Assembly: GCF_000712595.1 (NCBI RefSeq)
Contig: NZ_JOTN01000002.1
Coordinates: 62,001-126,000 of the forward strand
Reading direction: 5' to 3'
Source of the DNA: Bacillus manliponensis
Lineage (GTDB): Bacteria > Bacillota > Bacilli > Bacillales > Bacillaceae_G
DNA: 64,000 nucleotides
Part shown: positions 39,713 through 48,989 of the stretch, piece by piece
How the letters are laid out: the number at the start of each line of letters is the position of its first letter
Position numbering within the stretch: the stretch's first letter is position 1
Program-made: the position numbers and the translations under genes
Notes under the pieces: model-generated
The model's input: the letters and a program-made list of their open reading frames with translations, nothing else
Databases searched by the model: none
What the model was told of the DNA's origin: nothing

Positions 39713-40354
39713 TCAATCAGTGCTTCTTACCATCATTAATATGCCGGTAGTAAATGAAAAAGTACCTTTTTCCACAATGAGTTCATTACTAATACAAAGA
39801 GTAGAGCCCCACTGAATTGTTTGATTTGTTAAAGGATATTTAAAACCTCGTAAAGTTATACCATCTACTTGTTCACTCATTGGTACAAAAGATACATAAG
39901 GAAACTGTGTACTCTTTGCAACATAATATGTACCAGGTTTCTGAACTGAAATTTCATTTTTATTATCTACAACACTCATTTTTATATTTGCATGTAATCC
40001 TTTTAATAACATTTGAATATTCGCTAAACTATGATCTAATCTTCCCCCAGTTGCACCAAAAATACGAATTTCCATTGGTTTTTGTGCGATTGCCCAGCGA
40101 ATTGCAATTTCTAAATCCGTTTCATCCTTTTCCTTCGCTACAATATGTAAATCATGCTTTTGCTCTTGCATCCAAGCCAACTCTTCTTTCGTAACAGAGT
40201 CATAATCCCCAAAAGCAGCTACAGGTTTTATTCCAAGCTTTAACAAGCGGTATACGCCCCTATCAACCGCCGCCCATATTACACCATCACTTTCATACAA
40301 CGAAAAATCTGCACAGTTTTCTGTTGGACCACCTGCCAAAATGTGTATAATCAT
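39713..40354 (-). CDS. thiN: Thiamine pyrophosphokinase
   Basis: The enzyme makes thiamine diphosphate from thiamine and ATP. The 213-residue protein begins MIIHILAGGPTENCADF and has AVDRGVYRLLKLGIKP, AFGDYDSVTKEE, KDETDLEIAIRWA and GATGGRLDHSLANIQML, all family hallmarks. A TTG seven codons upstream is possible, but GGAGGAGAGAGG fits the ATG at 40354. No TPP riboswitch is seen in front, which fits a salvage kinase rather than a biosynthetic operon. The spoVM-thiN neighbourhood is conserved. Confidence 0.96.
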   Translation of the reverse strand: MIIHILAGGPTENCADFSLYESDGVIWAAVDRGVYRLLKLGIKPVAAFGDYDSVTKEELAWMQEQKHDLHIVAKEKDETDLEIAIRWAIAQKPMEIRIFGATGGRLDHSLANIQMLLKGLHANIKMSVVDNKNEISVQKPGTYYVAKSTQFPYVSFVPMSEQVDGITLRGFKYPLTNQTIQWGSTLCISNELIVEKGTFSFTTGILMMVRSTD

Positions 40355-40374
40355 ATCCTCTCTCCTCCTAATCA

Positions 40375-40440
40375 ATATTTATCCCGCACGAATGAGTTGT
40401 AAGACTCCCACCTCAAAACTTGAGAGAAGCAAAGAAACTT
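40375..40440 (-). mobile_element. Solo right end of the hairpin repeat, copy B
   Basis: On the minus strand it contains CTCAAGTTTTGAG, then GGTGGGAGTCTTACAACT and GCGGGATAAAT, aligning with the right ends at 36.63-36.68 and 61.28-61.35 kb. No left end is adjacent. It lies immediately upstream of thiN and so may carry part of the thiN leader. The gap 40355-40763 otherwise holds the rpe terminators and copy C. Confidence 0.6.
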
Positions 40441-40532
40441 ACCGTAAAAACGCAATTTGTTCAACCAATTATTACTCTTTCACTTGCATCGAATTTTAAA
40501 ATAAAAATAGTGTCACTTACAAACAACAAAAC

Positions 40533-40567
40533 AAAAAGGTAATCTGTCAATGGACAGATTACCTTTT
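40533..40567 (-). terminator. Terminator downstream of rpe (distal)
   Basis: AAAAGGTAATCTGTC and GACAGATTACCTTTT form a perfect 15-bp stem with a short loop, followed by TGTTTTGTT on the minus strand. Confidence 0.85.
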
Positions 40568-40602
40568 CCAACAAACAGTCTATCTCGCTAATTGCGAACT
40601 GT

Positions 40603-40627
40603 AAAAATAGGACGTAAAAGTCCTATT
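40603..40627 (-). terminator. Terminator downstream of rpe (proximal)
   Basis: AATAGGAC and GTCCTATT pair around TTTTAC, followed by TTTAC on the minus strand. With the next hairpin it forms a tandem terminator. Confidence 0.65.
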
Positions 40628-40659
40628 GATTCGATTCTCATACAGTTTATAGCTTTATC

Positions 40660-40752
40660 CCTCATTAACGGAATGTATTAGATGAGAGAGTAAAAGCCCA
40701 ATTCTTCCTGCGAGAACGAAGAATCCCCCTACTGATTGAAGGAGTCACTTTA
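40660..40752 (-). mobile_element. Minimal, degenerate hairpin repeat, copy C
   Basis: On the minus strand it runs AAAGTGACTCC, TCAGTAGGGGGATTCTTC, GGGCTTTTAC and then almost at once CCGTTAATGAGGGATAAAG. This is the left-end text of copies A and D joined directly to their right-end text, about 93 bp in total. The left hairpin is partly decayed. It ends 11 bp from the rpe stop codon. Confidence 0.55.
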
Positions 40753-40763
40753 TTTATCCTTAC

Positions 40764-41408
40764 TTAGCCACGAATAGCTGCGATTGCCGCACCACGATCT
40801 TTTTCGTTATATACAGCAGATCCAGCCACAAGAACATTCGCTCCTGCTTCTACACATAATTTTGCTGTTTCAGTATTCACACCGCCGTCTACTTCGATCT
40901 CTACGTTTAAGTTGCGCTCTTGAATCATATGAGCAACTTGTTTAATTTTTGGTAGTACAGAATGAATAAATTTCTGTCCTCCAAAGCCAGGGTTTACTGT
41001 CATAAGTAGTACCATATCAATATCCTCTAGTACATGTTCAATAGCTGAAACAGGTGTATGTGGGTTTAGTACCACTCCAGCCTTAATTCCTTGAGACTTA
41101 ATTAATTGAATTGAACGATGCAAATGAGGACATGCTTCTACATGAACTGTAATAATATCTGCTCCCGCTTTTGCAAAAGCGGGAATATACATATCAGGAT
41201 TTTCAATCATAAGGTGTACATCAAGTGGCAATGATGTAATTGGACGAATCGCTTCTACAATTAATGGACCAATCGTAATGTTCGGAACAAAATGTCCATC
41301 CATGACATCAACATGTATGTAATCCGCTCCACCTTTTTCTACATCCTTAATTTCTTCTCCTAGCTTTGAAAAATCTGCTGATAAAATCGATGGTGCAATT
41401 TTAATCAT
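40764..41408 (-). CDS. rpe: Ribulose-phosphate 3-epimerase
   Basis: This pentose-phosphate enzyme interconverts ribulose-5-P and xylulose-5-P. The 214-residue TIM barrel has [18 protein letters not shown] at the start, the metal ligands in [41 protein letters not shown] and EVDGGVN. It begins 2 bp after rsgA, so translation is coupled. The prkC-rsgA-rpe-thiN order matches B. subtilis. Confidence 0.99.
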   Translation of the reverse strand: MIKIAPSILSADFSKLGEEIKDVEKGGADYIHVDVMDGHFVPNITIGPLIVEAIRPITSLPLDVHLMIENPDMYIPAFAKAGADIITVHVEACPHLHRSIQLIKSQGIKAGVVLNPHTPVSAIEHVLEDIDMVLLMTVNPGFGGQKFIHSVLPKIKQVAHMIQERNLNVEIEVDGGVNTETAKLCVEAGANVLVAGSAVYNEKDRGAAIAAIRG

Positions 41409-41410
41409 AA

Positions 41411-42292
41411 CTAATACCTCGGCTTTCTCTCTCTAATTTCTTCTATAAATTGAACATAATGTTCATAGCGGTAAGAAGTAATTTCCCCTTCTTCTACAGC
41501 ATCTTTCACTGCACATTTTGGTTCTGCAAGATGTGTACACCCTCTAAATTTACAATATTGGCTCGCTTCTTTCAACTCTGGAAAACAATATGTTAAATCT
41601 TCTACTTCTATATCAATAAAATCAAGAGAACTAAATCCAGGTGTATCTGCAACAAGTCCACTTCCTACTTCAATGAGTTCTACATGTCTTGTCGTATGCT
41701 TACCACGCCCTAGATGCGATGAAATACCACTTGTTTTTAATGCTAAATCCGGACGTAAAACATTAAGTAACGATGATTTCCCAACACCAGACTGTCCTGC
41801 AACAACAGAAACTCGCCCCTCTAAAAATGGCTTTAATACATCAATACTTTCGGAGGCACTTGTTGAAGTGAATATCACATCATAACCAGTTGCTCGGTAG
41901 TCATTTGCATACTTCTCTACGAGTTCTCGTTCTGATTCACTAACTAGGTCCATTTTACTAATACAAATAATCGGCTTAATATCATGGAACTCAATCAATA
42001 CTAAAAAGCGATCTAATAAGCCCGGATTAAAATTAGGCTCAACAGCTGAAAACACAAGAATTGCTTGATCTATATTCGCGATTGGCGGACGAACAAGTTC
42101 GTTTTTTCTATCAAGTACTTCTAATACATACCCCTCACTTGGGTTATCAGCTTGAAATACAACATGATCACCAACAAGGGGTGTCACCTTATTTTTTCGA
42201 AACACACCACGCCCTCGGCATTGTGTAACTCCTTCTTCATGCTGTACGTAATAAAATCCGCTTAAAGCTTTCACAATTTTTCCTTCTGGCAT
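41411..42292 (-). CDS. rsgA: Small ribosomal subunit biogenesis GTPase RsgA (CpgA)
   Basis: RsgA is a circularly permuted GTPase that checks late 30S maturation; in Bacillus it also affects cell-wall metabolism and is a PrkC substrate. The 293-residue protein has an N-terminal OB fold, G4 SKMD before G1 [12 protein letters not shown] and G3 DTPGFSS, then a C-terminal zinc knuckle (C-x-C-x-H-x-C type: [15 protein letters not shown]). GGAGGATTTT precedes the ATG. It follows prkC by 59 bp. Confidence 0.98.
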   Translation of the reverse strand: MPEGKIVKALSGFYYVQHEEGVTQCRGRGVFRKNKVTPLVGDHVVFQADNPSEGYVLEVLDRKNELVRPPIANIDQAILVFSAVEPNFNPGLLDRFLVLIEFHDIKPIICISKMDLVSESERELVEKYANDYRATGYDVIFTSTSASESIDVLKPFLEGRVSVVAGQSGVGKSSLLNVLRPDLALKTSGISSHLGRGKHTTRHVELIEVGSGLVADTPGFSSLDFIDIEVEDLTYCFPELKEASQYCKFRGCTHLAEPKCAVKDAVEEGEITSYRYEHYVQFIEEIRERKPRY

Positions 42293-42351
42293 AAAATCCT
42301 CCTTTGTTTCCCACCACTAAACCGCACTTTACACTTTCAACTCTCATACTA

Positions 42352-44322
42352 CTATTGATCAGTCGGATACGGCACTTCTTGATCAACAATCGTCACACCA
42401 TCTCGAACAATTTTGTAATGTCCCTTCTCTCCCTCTTGCAAGATGAAATCAAGAGAAAGCGTGATAGACTCTGTAATCATCTTCGTATCAAACGGCTGAT
42501 CCATCGTGTGATTCATATCTTGTTTATAAATTTCAACCTTTTGCTCTTTATTCTCTTCTTCATTTTCATTTTCGTATGGAATTGAAATGTTATTGACAGT
42601 AACCGTTTTCGTTAGCTTTTCTTTTTTTCCTTCAGAAACAACTACTGTTACTTTAGAACCTTCTTTTAACAACGTTCCTGCTTTTGGAGATTGCGAAATT
42701 ACAAGGCCTTTCTCTGCCGTTTCTGAATGCTCTTTCTTAATGTTTACTGTAAGCTTTTTATCATTTAAGTAATTTGTTACACTATTTTCTGTCCAACCTG
42801 AAAAATCACCGAGGCGAATTTGTTGAGGGCCTTTACTCACCCAAACTTTTACATCTTCTTCTTCCTCCACGATAGGTTGAGCAGCCTCTGGAATTTGTTC
42901 AATGATTTTCCCAGCTGGTTCATCACTTTCCACATAATATGGAATGACAGCTTTAAACCGATCTTCTAGCTCTTGTTTTATAACCTCAAACTCTTTTCCA
43001 ACCACATTTTGCATCTTCTTTTTCTTTTTTCCGCCAGATTGAAAAATTGTAATCTTCGTATCTTCTTTCACAACTCTTCCAGCTGCAGGACTTGTTTTAA
43101 TAACTTTCCCCTCTTCTACATCATCTGTATGTACAACGTGTGGGTCTCCTATCTCAAAGCCTTTATCAACGAGGACGTTCACAGCCTTTTCATACTTCAT
43201 TCCAGATACATCTGGAATTTCTACTTCTTTTGGAATAAAAAATTTAGGAATAACAGTCAAAGCTAATACGATACATAAGGATAACAATACAAAAGTAATA
43301 AATAACCCTCTTAACCATTTACTACTTTTACTTTTTTGTTTTTTATGTTCTAGCTTCCCCTTTTTATCCTCCGGTTGTTTTGTCGTTATAATAATTGTTT
43401 CATCATTTGCGGCTTCAATTAATTGTTCTTCTTGAATGACTGGAATTGCTCTCGTCGCTTCCATATCTTCTGGTATACGAAATGCTTCTTCATTCATCCG
43501 CTCTGGATATAGCGCTGTTTCAATTTCACGTTTCATAGCAGTCACAGATTGATAACGGTGAAACGGATCTTTTGCAGTTGCCTTTAAAACAACATTCTCT
43601 ACACTTTGTGGTATATCAGGGTTCCATCGTTTTGGAGAAGGTGTTTCGTTTTGCAAATGCTTAAGCGCAATCGAAACCGCAGACTCCCCTGAAAACGGTG
43701 GCCTACCCGTCAACAATTCAAACATAACAATACCTAATGAATAAATATCAGATTTCTTAGTTGCAATGCCACCACGCGCTTGTTCAGGAGATAAATAATG
43801 TACTGATCCAAGAACCGAATTCGTTTGTGTAATTGTAGTTGCACTCGTTGCCGTTGCAATTCCAAAGTCTGTAACTTTTACAACCCCGTCATCTCTTACT
43901 AAAATGTTGTGCGGCTTAATATCACGGTGAACAATCTCAAAGTGATGAGCATGTGCCATCGCCGCCGTCAACTGCTCCATTATATCAAGCGCTTCTTTCC
44001 CAGGAAGCATACCGCACTGCTGTATATATTGTTTTAATGTTTGGCCAGGTACATATTCCATCACAAGATAGTAAATTCCATCTTCTTCACCAACATCATA
44101 TATATTTACGATATTAGGATGTGATAGTGTCGTAACCGATTGTGCCTCTCTATGAAAACGCTTAATAAACTCTTCGTTATTTGCATAATCAAACCGTAAT
44201 ACTTTCACTGCAACATCACGATCTAGTATATCATCATGTGCTAAATATACATTGGCCATACCGCCGCCGCCAATCATTTCAAGCAACTTATATCGATCAT
44301 TTAGGTGTCTTCCAATCATCAC
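42352..44322 (-). CDS. prkC: Membrane Ser/Thr protein kinase with PASTA repeats (PrkC)
   Basis: PrkC senses muropeptides through extracellular PASTA domains and phosphorylates translation, wall and germination targets. The 656-residue protein has the kinase P-loop IGGGGMANV (17-25), the ATP-binding Lys40, [15 protein letters not shown] and SPEQARGG. A membrane helix lies near 340-360 ([19 protein letters not shown]). Three PASTA repeats and a C-terminal Ig-like tail follow. Starts: GTG 44334 overlaps AGGTGA, so I chose GTG 44322, which puts the lysine at residue 40 as in B. subtilis. It is immediately downstream of prpC. Confidence 0.97.
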   Translation of the reverse strand: MMIGRHLNDRYKLLEMIGGGGMANVYLAHDDILDRDVAVKVLRFDYANNEEFIKRFHREAQSVTTLSHPNIVNIYDVGEEDGIYYLVMEYVPGQTLKQYIQQCGMLPGKEALDIMEQLTAAMAHAHHFEIVHRDIKPHNILVRDDGVVKVTDFGIATATSATTITQTNSVLGSVHYLSPEQARGGIATKKSDIYSLGIVMFELLTGRPPFSGESAVSIALKHLQNETPSPKRWNPDIPQSVENVVLKATAKDPFHRYQSVTAMKREIETALYPERMNEEAFRIPEDMEATRAIPVIQEEQLIEAANDETIIITTKQPEDKKGKLEHKKQKSKSSKWLRGLFITFVLLSLCIVLALTVIPKFFIPKEVEIPDVSGMKYEKAVNVLVDKGFEIGDPHVVHTDDVEEGKVIKTSPAAGRVVKEDTKITIFQSGGKKKKKMQNVVGKEFEVIKQELEDRFKAVIPYYVESDEPAGKIIEQIPEAAQPIVEEEEDVKVWVSKGPQQIRLGDFSGWTENSVTNYLNDKKLTVNIKKEHSETAEKGLVISQSPKAGTLLKEGSKVTVVVSEGKKEKLTKTVTVNNISIPYENENEEENKEQKVEIYKQDMNHTMDQPFDTKMITESITLSLDFILQEGEKGHYKIVRDGVTIVDQEVPYPTDQ

Positions 44323-44330
44323 GTTGTCAT

Positions 44331-45083
44331 TCACCTACTTTCATTCGCCAAATCCGTATAATCAACAATTACAAGAGTAATGTTATCCTCTCCACCAAGC
44401 GCATTTGCCTGCCCTATAAGATGTTCTACCTTTTCTTCTAACGACTCATTAGATTGCAAAACCCTCTGCATCTCTTGCATCGTCACTTTATTTGATAACC
44501 CATCTGAGCAGAGTAACAATTGGTCACCTTCTTCTAATATTAATGTTTTCACATCTAGGGTCACTGCTGATTCCGTTCCAAGCGCTCTAAGTAACACGTG
44601 CTTTCTCGGATGAGATTCGGCATCTTCTTTTGAAATCTCTCCATGTTTGACAAGTTCATTAACAAGTGAATGATCTTCTGTAATAAGCGACATATGCTCT
44701 TCAGACAGTGTATAACAGCGACTATCTCCAATATGCCCAAGCGTAACAAAATGCTTTGTACAAATAGCTGCAACAACTGTTGTTCCCATTCCACTACATT
44801 CTGGATGCTGAACCGAGTAATTATAAAGGCGCTCATTAATAATTTCTATATGGTTATGTAACCATTCTTCCGCTTTCTTTGGCGTATCCATGTTATATGT
44901 TTGTTTCCAATAATCATAAAATAACTGGATTGCCATCGAGCTGGCAACATCGCCCGCTCGATGACCTCCCATTCCATCTGCTACAACCGCTAATATATCT
45001 CCATCTAAATTCTGAAACACTCCTGCACAATCTTCATTATGCTGACGCACTTTCCCTTTATCTGATAGAAACACGGCTTTCAT
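44331..45083 (-). CDS. prpC: PP2C-family Ser/Thr phosphatase PrpC
   Basis: PrpC reverses PrkC phosphorylation. The 250-residue protein begins [21 protein letters not shown] and shows metal-binding [41 protein letters not shown] and LLCSDGLS, and ends [13 protein letters not shown]. The frame is open 26 codons upstream into rlmN; GAGGTGAAG supports the ATG at 45083. Its stop lies at the prkC ribosome binding site, so the phosphatase and kinase are coexpressed. Confidence 0.98.
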   Translation of the reverse strand: MKAVFLSDKGKVRQHNEDCAGVFQNLDGDILAVVADGMGGHRAGDVASSMAIQLFYDYWKQTYNMDTPKKAEEWLHNHIEIINERLYNYSVQHPECSGMGTTVVAAICTKHFVTLGHIGDSRCYTLSEEHMSLITEDHSLVNELVKHGEISKEDAESHPRKHVLLRALGTESAVTLDVKTLILEEGDQLLLCSDGLSNKVTMQEMQRVLQSNESLEEKVEHLIGQANALGGEDNITLVIVDYTDLANESR

Positions 45084-45087
45084 CACT

Positions 45088-46176
45088 TCACCTCGTCTCT
45101 TCTTTGCGCTCCTTTGCACGCAACTGACCGCAGGCTGCATCAATGTCATGACCTTGTTCACGGCGAATTGTCACATTCACACCACGCTCTTTTAATGTTT
45201 TTTCAAACAAGAAGATTTGCTCGCGCGGCGTTCTTACATAATCTCGCTCTGGTACGTAGTTAACTGGAATTAAGTTAACATGACACTTCACACCTTTTAA
45301 CAGCTGCGCCAATTCCACTGCATGTTCAACCTGATCATTTTCTCCGCCAAATAGTCCATATTCGAAGGTAACACGGCGACCCGTTTTCTCAATATAATAT
45401 TTAATAGCCTCCATTAAGTCAGGTAACTTATACGCACGGTTAATTGGCATTAATTTTGAGCGCAACTCTGAGTTTGGAGCGTGCAACGAAATCGCAAAAT
45501 TAATTTGCATATCTTCTTCAGCAAATTTGTAAATTTTCGGGATAATACCACTTGTAGAAACTGTCATATGACGCGCTCCGATATGAAGACCTTTCTCATT
45601 GTTTACGATACGTAAAAATGCCATTAACTGATCATAGTTATCAAAAGGCTCTCCAATACCCATTACAACAAGAGAGCTAACGCGCTCTTCCGTTGCATCT
45701 AACTCACGTTGCACTTCAACAACTTGCGCTACAATTTCACCAGCTTCCAAGTTACGCTTTAATCCACCAAGCGTCGAAGCACAGAACGTACAACCAATGC
45801 GACAACCAACTTGCGTTGTTACACAAATCGAATTTCCGTACTCATGTCGCATTAACACTGTTTCAATTGAATATCCATCATATAATTGGAATAAAAACTT
45901 AATCGTACCATCGGAAGATGTTTGCTTTACCAATGTCGTTAAAGTTGTAATCTCAAAGGAATTCGACAATTTTTCGCGCAATCCTTTTGAAAGGTTTGAC
46001 ATATCTTCAAAACTTTTTACACGCTTTTTATATAGCCAATCAAAAATTTGTCCTGCACGGAACGTTGGCTCCTTCTGTTCCTTTAACCACTCTTGCATTT
46101 CATGAATCTGCAAAGAATAGATTGAAGGTTTTTTCGTTTCAAGATTTTTCTTTTGTTTTTTCACAGTTGTTTCCAT
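45088..46176 (-). CDS. rlmN: Dual-specificity 23S rRNA (A2503-C2)/tRNA methyltransferase RlmN
   Basis: This radical-SAM enzyme makes m2A2503 in 23S rRNA and m2A37 in some tRNAs. The 362-residue protein has the CxxxCxxC cluster motif [21 protein letters not shown]-type [28 protein letters not shown] and the C-terminal catalytic Cys in DIDAACGQL. The N-terminus (about 20 residues, Lys-rich) is longer than in some relatives. AAGAAGGTG precedes the ATG. It is 4 bp after rsmB and 4 bp before prpC. Confidence 0.97.
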   Translation of the reverse strand: METTVKKQKKNLETKKPSIYSLQIHEMQEWLKEQKEPTFRAGQIFDWLYKKRVKSFEDMSNLSKGLREKLSNSFEITTLTTLVKQTSSDGTIKFLFQLYDGYSIETVLMRHEYGNSICVTTQVGCRIGCTFCASTLGGLKRNLEAGEIVAQVVEVQRELDATEERVSSLVVMGIGEPFDNYDQLMAFLRIVNNEKGLHIGARHMTVSTSGIIPKIYKFAEEDMQINFAISLHAPNSELRSKLMPINRAYKLPDLMEAIKYYIEKTGRRVTFEYGLFGGENDQVEHAVELAQLLKGVKCHVNLIPVNYVPERDYVRTPREQIFLFEKTLKERGVNVTIRREQGHDIDAACGQLRAKERKEETR

Positions 46177-46180
46177 GATG

Positions 46181-47515
46181 CTACACCTTCTTTCTTAAAC
46201 AAGCAATATAAAATCCATCCGTTGCAAAATAGTGCGGTAAAATCTGCACTTCTCCATTTTGTACATACGGCGCTACTTTATTTGGCAATCTTTCTGTCAT
46301 CGACATATCCCTCTCGAATTCAGGGTGCGATTGTAAGAACTGCTCTAACACTTGTTCATTTTCCACTTTTTCAATTGTACACGTACTATAAACAAGGCGT
46401 CCTCCTTTTTTCAATAAAGGAGCTACCTTCTCTAAAATAGATAGCTGAATTGTTGCTAGACGCTCGCTATCTTCTTTGTTCTTTCCTAATTTAATATCTG
46501 GCTTACGGCGAATGACACCAAATCCCGAACAAGGAGCATCAACTAATATTTTATCAAAACTCTCAGCTTCAAATTGCTCCTGTACTTTCCTTGCATCGAG
46601 TGCTTTCGCTTCAACATTTTCAAGCTGAAGTCGCTTCGCTTGTTGCTCAATTAAGCGCACTTTATGAGGGTGTAAGTCCAATGAAACGACTTTACCAGTC
46701 CCTTGTAAACGCTCTGCTATATGTGCTGTTTTCCCGCCAGGAGCAGCACAGCTATCAAGGATAGTGTCGCCAATTTCAGGAGAAAGCGCGCGTGCAACAA
46801 GCATTGAACTTTCATCTTGAATTGATAACAAACCATTTTTAAATGCTTCTGTATGCGCGACATTTCCTTTTTCGATTTGAATCGCGTCTTCTGCTAAATC
46901 ACCACGTTTCGCTTCAATCCCTTCTGCTTCTAATGTTTGTAACATTTCTTCCACAGATGTTTTTGAAACATTCACTCTTGCAGTAGGAACTGGCGGAAGT
47001 AGATTTACTTCACACATTTTCTGTGCCGTATCTATTCCGTATTCATTAATCCACTCTTTAACAAGCCACTCTGGATGACTTGTTGCAATTGCAAGACGCT
47101 GCTCTTCATTTTTAATCTCATCAAGAGACGGCACTCCTTCACGCTGAATAGAACGAAGGACACCATTCACCATTCCAGAAATTCCTTTATGACCACGCTT
47201 CTTTGCAATCTCTACAGCTTCATGAATTGCTGCCCGCTCTGGAACACGATCTAAATACAGCATTTGGTATAAAGAAAATCGAAGCAATACTTTCACCCAC
47301 GGTTCGACTTTTTTACGCAAAAATGGCTGTAAATAGTAATCGAGTGTATCACGACGCTGGATTGTTCCGTATACAATTTCCGTTAACAAGCCCACATCTT
47401 TTTTATCAATATTATTTTTCTCGATTAAATTATTAAGAAGCAAGTTACTATATGCACCGCTTTTTTCGACTTGCATTAAACCGTCAAGTGCTAATTCACG
47501 AACATTTTGTTTCAT
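46181..47515 (-). CDS. rsmB: 16S rRNA (cytosine-967-C5)-methyltransferase RsmB
   Basis: RsmB methylates C967 of 16S rRNA. The 444-residue protein has an N-terminal NusB-like domain ([34 protein letters not shown]) and a C-terminal Rossmann methyltransferase with [30 protein letters not shown] and [13 protein letters not shown]; the Cys residues of PCSG and STCT are the catalytic pair of the family. The ATG overlaps the fmt stop (ATGA), so translation is coupled. Confidence 0.98.
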   Translation of the reverse strand: MKQNVRELALDGLMQVEKSGAYSNLLLNNLIEKNNIDKKDVGLLTEIVYGTIQRRDTLDYYLQPFLRKKVEPWVKVLLRFSLYQMLYLDRVPERAAIHEAVEIAKKRGHKGISGMVNGVLRSIQREGVPSLDEIKNEEQRLAIATSHPEWLVKEWINEYGIDTAQKMCEVNLLPPVPTARVNVSKTSVEEMLQTLEAEGIEAKRGDLAEDAIQIEKGNVAHTEAFKNGLLSIQDESSMLVARALSPEIGDTILDSCAAPGGKTAHIAERLQGTGKVVSLDLHPHKVRLIEQQAKRLQLENVEAKALDARKVQEQFEAESFDKILVDAPCSGFGVIRRKPDIKLGKNKEDSERLATIQLSILEKVAPLLKKGGRLVYSTCTIEKVENEQVLEQFLQSHPEFERDMSMTERLPNKVAPYVQNGEVQILPHYFATDGFYIACLRKKV

Positions 47516-48456
47516 GCATCTGCTCCTAACTGCATACCAATTTCAAGTTTCGCACCACGTAAGAAGTCGACTCCACTCATGCGTTTCTTCCCTGATGGTT
47601 GTAGTTCTATGATTTTAATTGCTGTCATATTCGCTGTCGCCACAACAAAACCATCTTCTTCTATCGCAATGATTGTGCTAGGTTCTTTTTGCTCTTGTAC
47701 AGCAACTTTCTCACCCCACCATACTTTTACAACTTGTCCGTTTAATGTTGTGTAAGCAACAGGAAATGGATTTAACCCACGGATATGGTTATAAATTTCT
47801 TCTCCACTACGCGTCCAATCAATTTTTTCTTGCTCACGTTTAATATTGTACGCAAATGTTGCCTCTTCATCATTTTGTTTAATTGGCTCTAGCTTTCCTT
47901 CTAATAGTAGAGGTACAGTTTTTGATAGTAATTCAGCTCCAGCCACACTTAATTTATCGTGCAGCGTACCAACTGTTTCACGCTCCTCAATCGCTACCTC
48001 TACTTGTGTTAAAATATCTCCCGCATCTAACTTTTCAACCATATACATAATTGTAATGCCCGTTTTTTCTTTTCCTTGAATAATCGAGTAGTGAATTGGC
48101 GCACCACCGCGAAGTTCTGGAAGTAATGAAGCGTGGACGTTAATACATCCATACTTTGGCGCTTCTAAAATTTCTTTCGGTAAAATTTGTCCAAACGCTG
48201 CTGTTACAATCAAATCTGGATTTAGCGCCAATACTTTTTCATACTCATCTTGCTCACGAATTTTCAGCGGTTGTAATACCGGAATTCCATGTTTTTCAGC
48301 CTCTACCTTTACAGGTGGTGGCGTTAACACTTTCTTTCTACCTACTGGGCGATCTGGCTGCGTTACTACGCCAATTACATCATACCCATCTTCAATAAGA
48401 CGACGAAGCACCGGTACAGAAAAGCCCGGTGTTCCCATAAATACAACTTTCACCAT
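47512..48456 (-). CDS. fmt: Methionyl-tRNA formyltransferase
   Basis: Fmt formylates initiator Met-tRNA with 10-formyl-THF. The 314-residue protein has [17 protein letters not shown] at the start, the catalytic [16 protein letters not shown] block, [17 protein letters not shown], and a C-terminal OB domain. AAAGGAG precedes the ATG. It follows def by 14 bp; def removes the formyl group this enzyme adds, and the def-fmt pairing is widespread. Confidence 0.99.
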   Translation of the reverse strand: MVKVVFMGTPGFSVPVLRRLIEDGYDVIGVVTQPDRPVGRKKVLTPPPVKVEAEKHGIPVLQPLKIREQDEYEKVLALNPDLIVTAAFGQILPKEILEAPKYGCINVHASLLPELRGGAPIHYSIIQGKEKTGITIMYMVEKLDAGDILTQVEVAIEERETVGTLHDKLSVAGAELLSKTVPLLLEGKLEPIKQNDEEATFAYNIKREQEKIDWTRSGEEIYNHIRGLNPFPVAYTTLNGQVVKVWWGEKVAVQEQKEPSTIIAIEEDGFVVATANMTAIKIIELQPSGKKRMSGVDFLRGAKLEIGMQLGADA

Positions 48457-48470
48457 TATAAAAACTCCTT

Positions 48471-48947
48471 TTACATTTCCTCTAATTCATTTTCCTCATA
48501 GTATCTCGTCACTTTTGATGTAAATAATACACCTTCCAAGTGATCGATTTCATGTTGAATTGCTCGCGCAAAAAACCCTTCTGCTTCTATTAAAAACACT
48601 TTCCCACGACGGTTTTGAGCTCGTACCTTTACATACTCAGCACGCTCCACATCACCATAAAGCCCTGGAAAACTTAAGCAGCCTTCGGGACCTACTTGTT
48701 TACCGCGTCGCTCTAAAATAACCGGGTTAATTAGTTCAATTTTCCCTGTATCATCGCCAATATCAACAATTGCTACTTGTAAACTAACACCAACTTGTGG
48801 TGCTGCTAATCCAACACCATCTGCAAGTAACATTGTTTCATACATATCTTTTAAAAGTTTCACTAACTTTTTATCGAAGTTCATCACACGTTGGCATGGT
48901 GTTTCTAACACTTCATTTGGATGTTTTACAATTTCTAAAGTTGCCAT
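48471..48947 (-). CDS. def: Peptide deformylase
   Basis: Def removes N-terminal formyl groups from nascent proteins. The 158-residue metalloenzyme shows motif 1 [10 protein letters not shown], motif 2 EGCLSFPG with the Cys ligand, and motif 3 [12 protein letters not shown] with the two His ligands. This is the shorter, type-1-like copy of the pair usually found in Bacillus. The frame starts 8 codons upstream, but GAAGGAGAGAA fits the ATG at 48947. Confidence 0.98.
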   Translation of the reverse strand: MATLEIVKHPNEVLETPCQRVMNFDKKLVKLLKDMYETMLLADGVGLAAPQVGVSLQVAIVDIGDDTGKIELINPVILERRGKQVGPEGCLSFPGLYGDVERAEYVKVRAQNRRGKVFLIEAEGFFARAIQHEIDHLEGVLFTSKVTRYYEENELEEM

Positions 48948-48989
48948 AATTCTCTCCTTCTTACAATACAAAATAAATGAAACATCCCC

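Noticed and set aside
40355-40763. Possible TPP riboswitch in front of thiN
   Set aside because: No thi-box motif (such as CUGAGA) is visible; the gap holds repeats and terminators.
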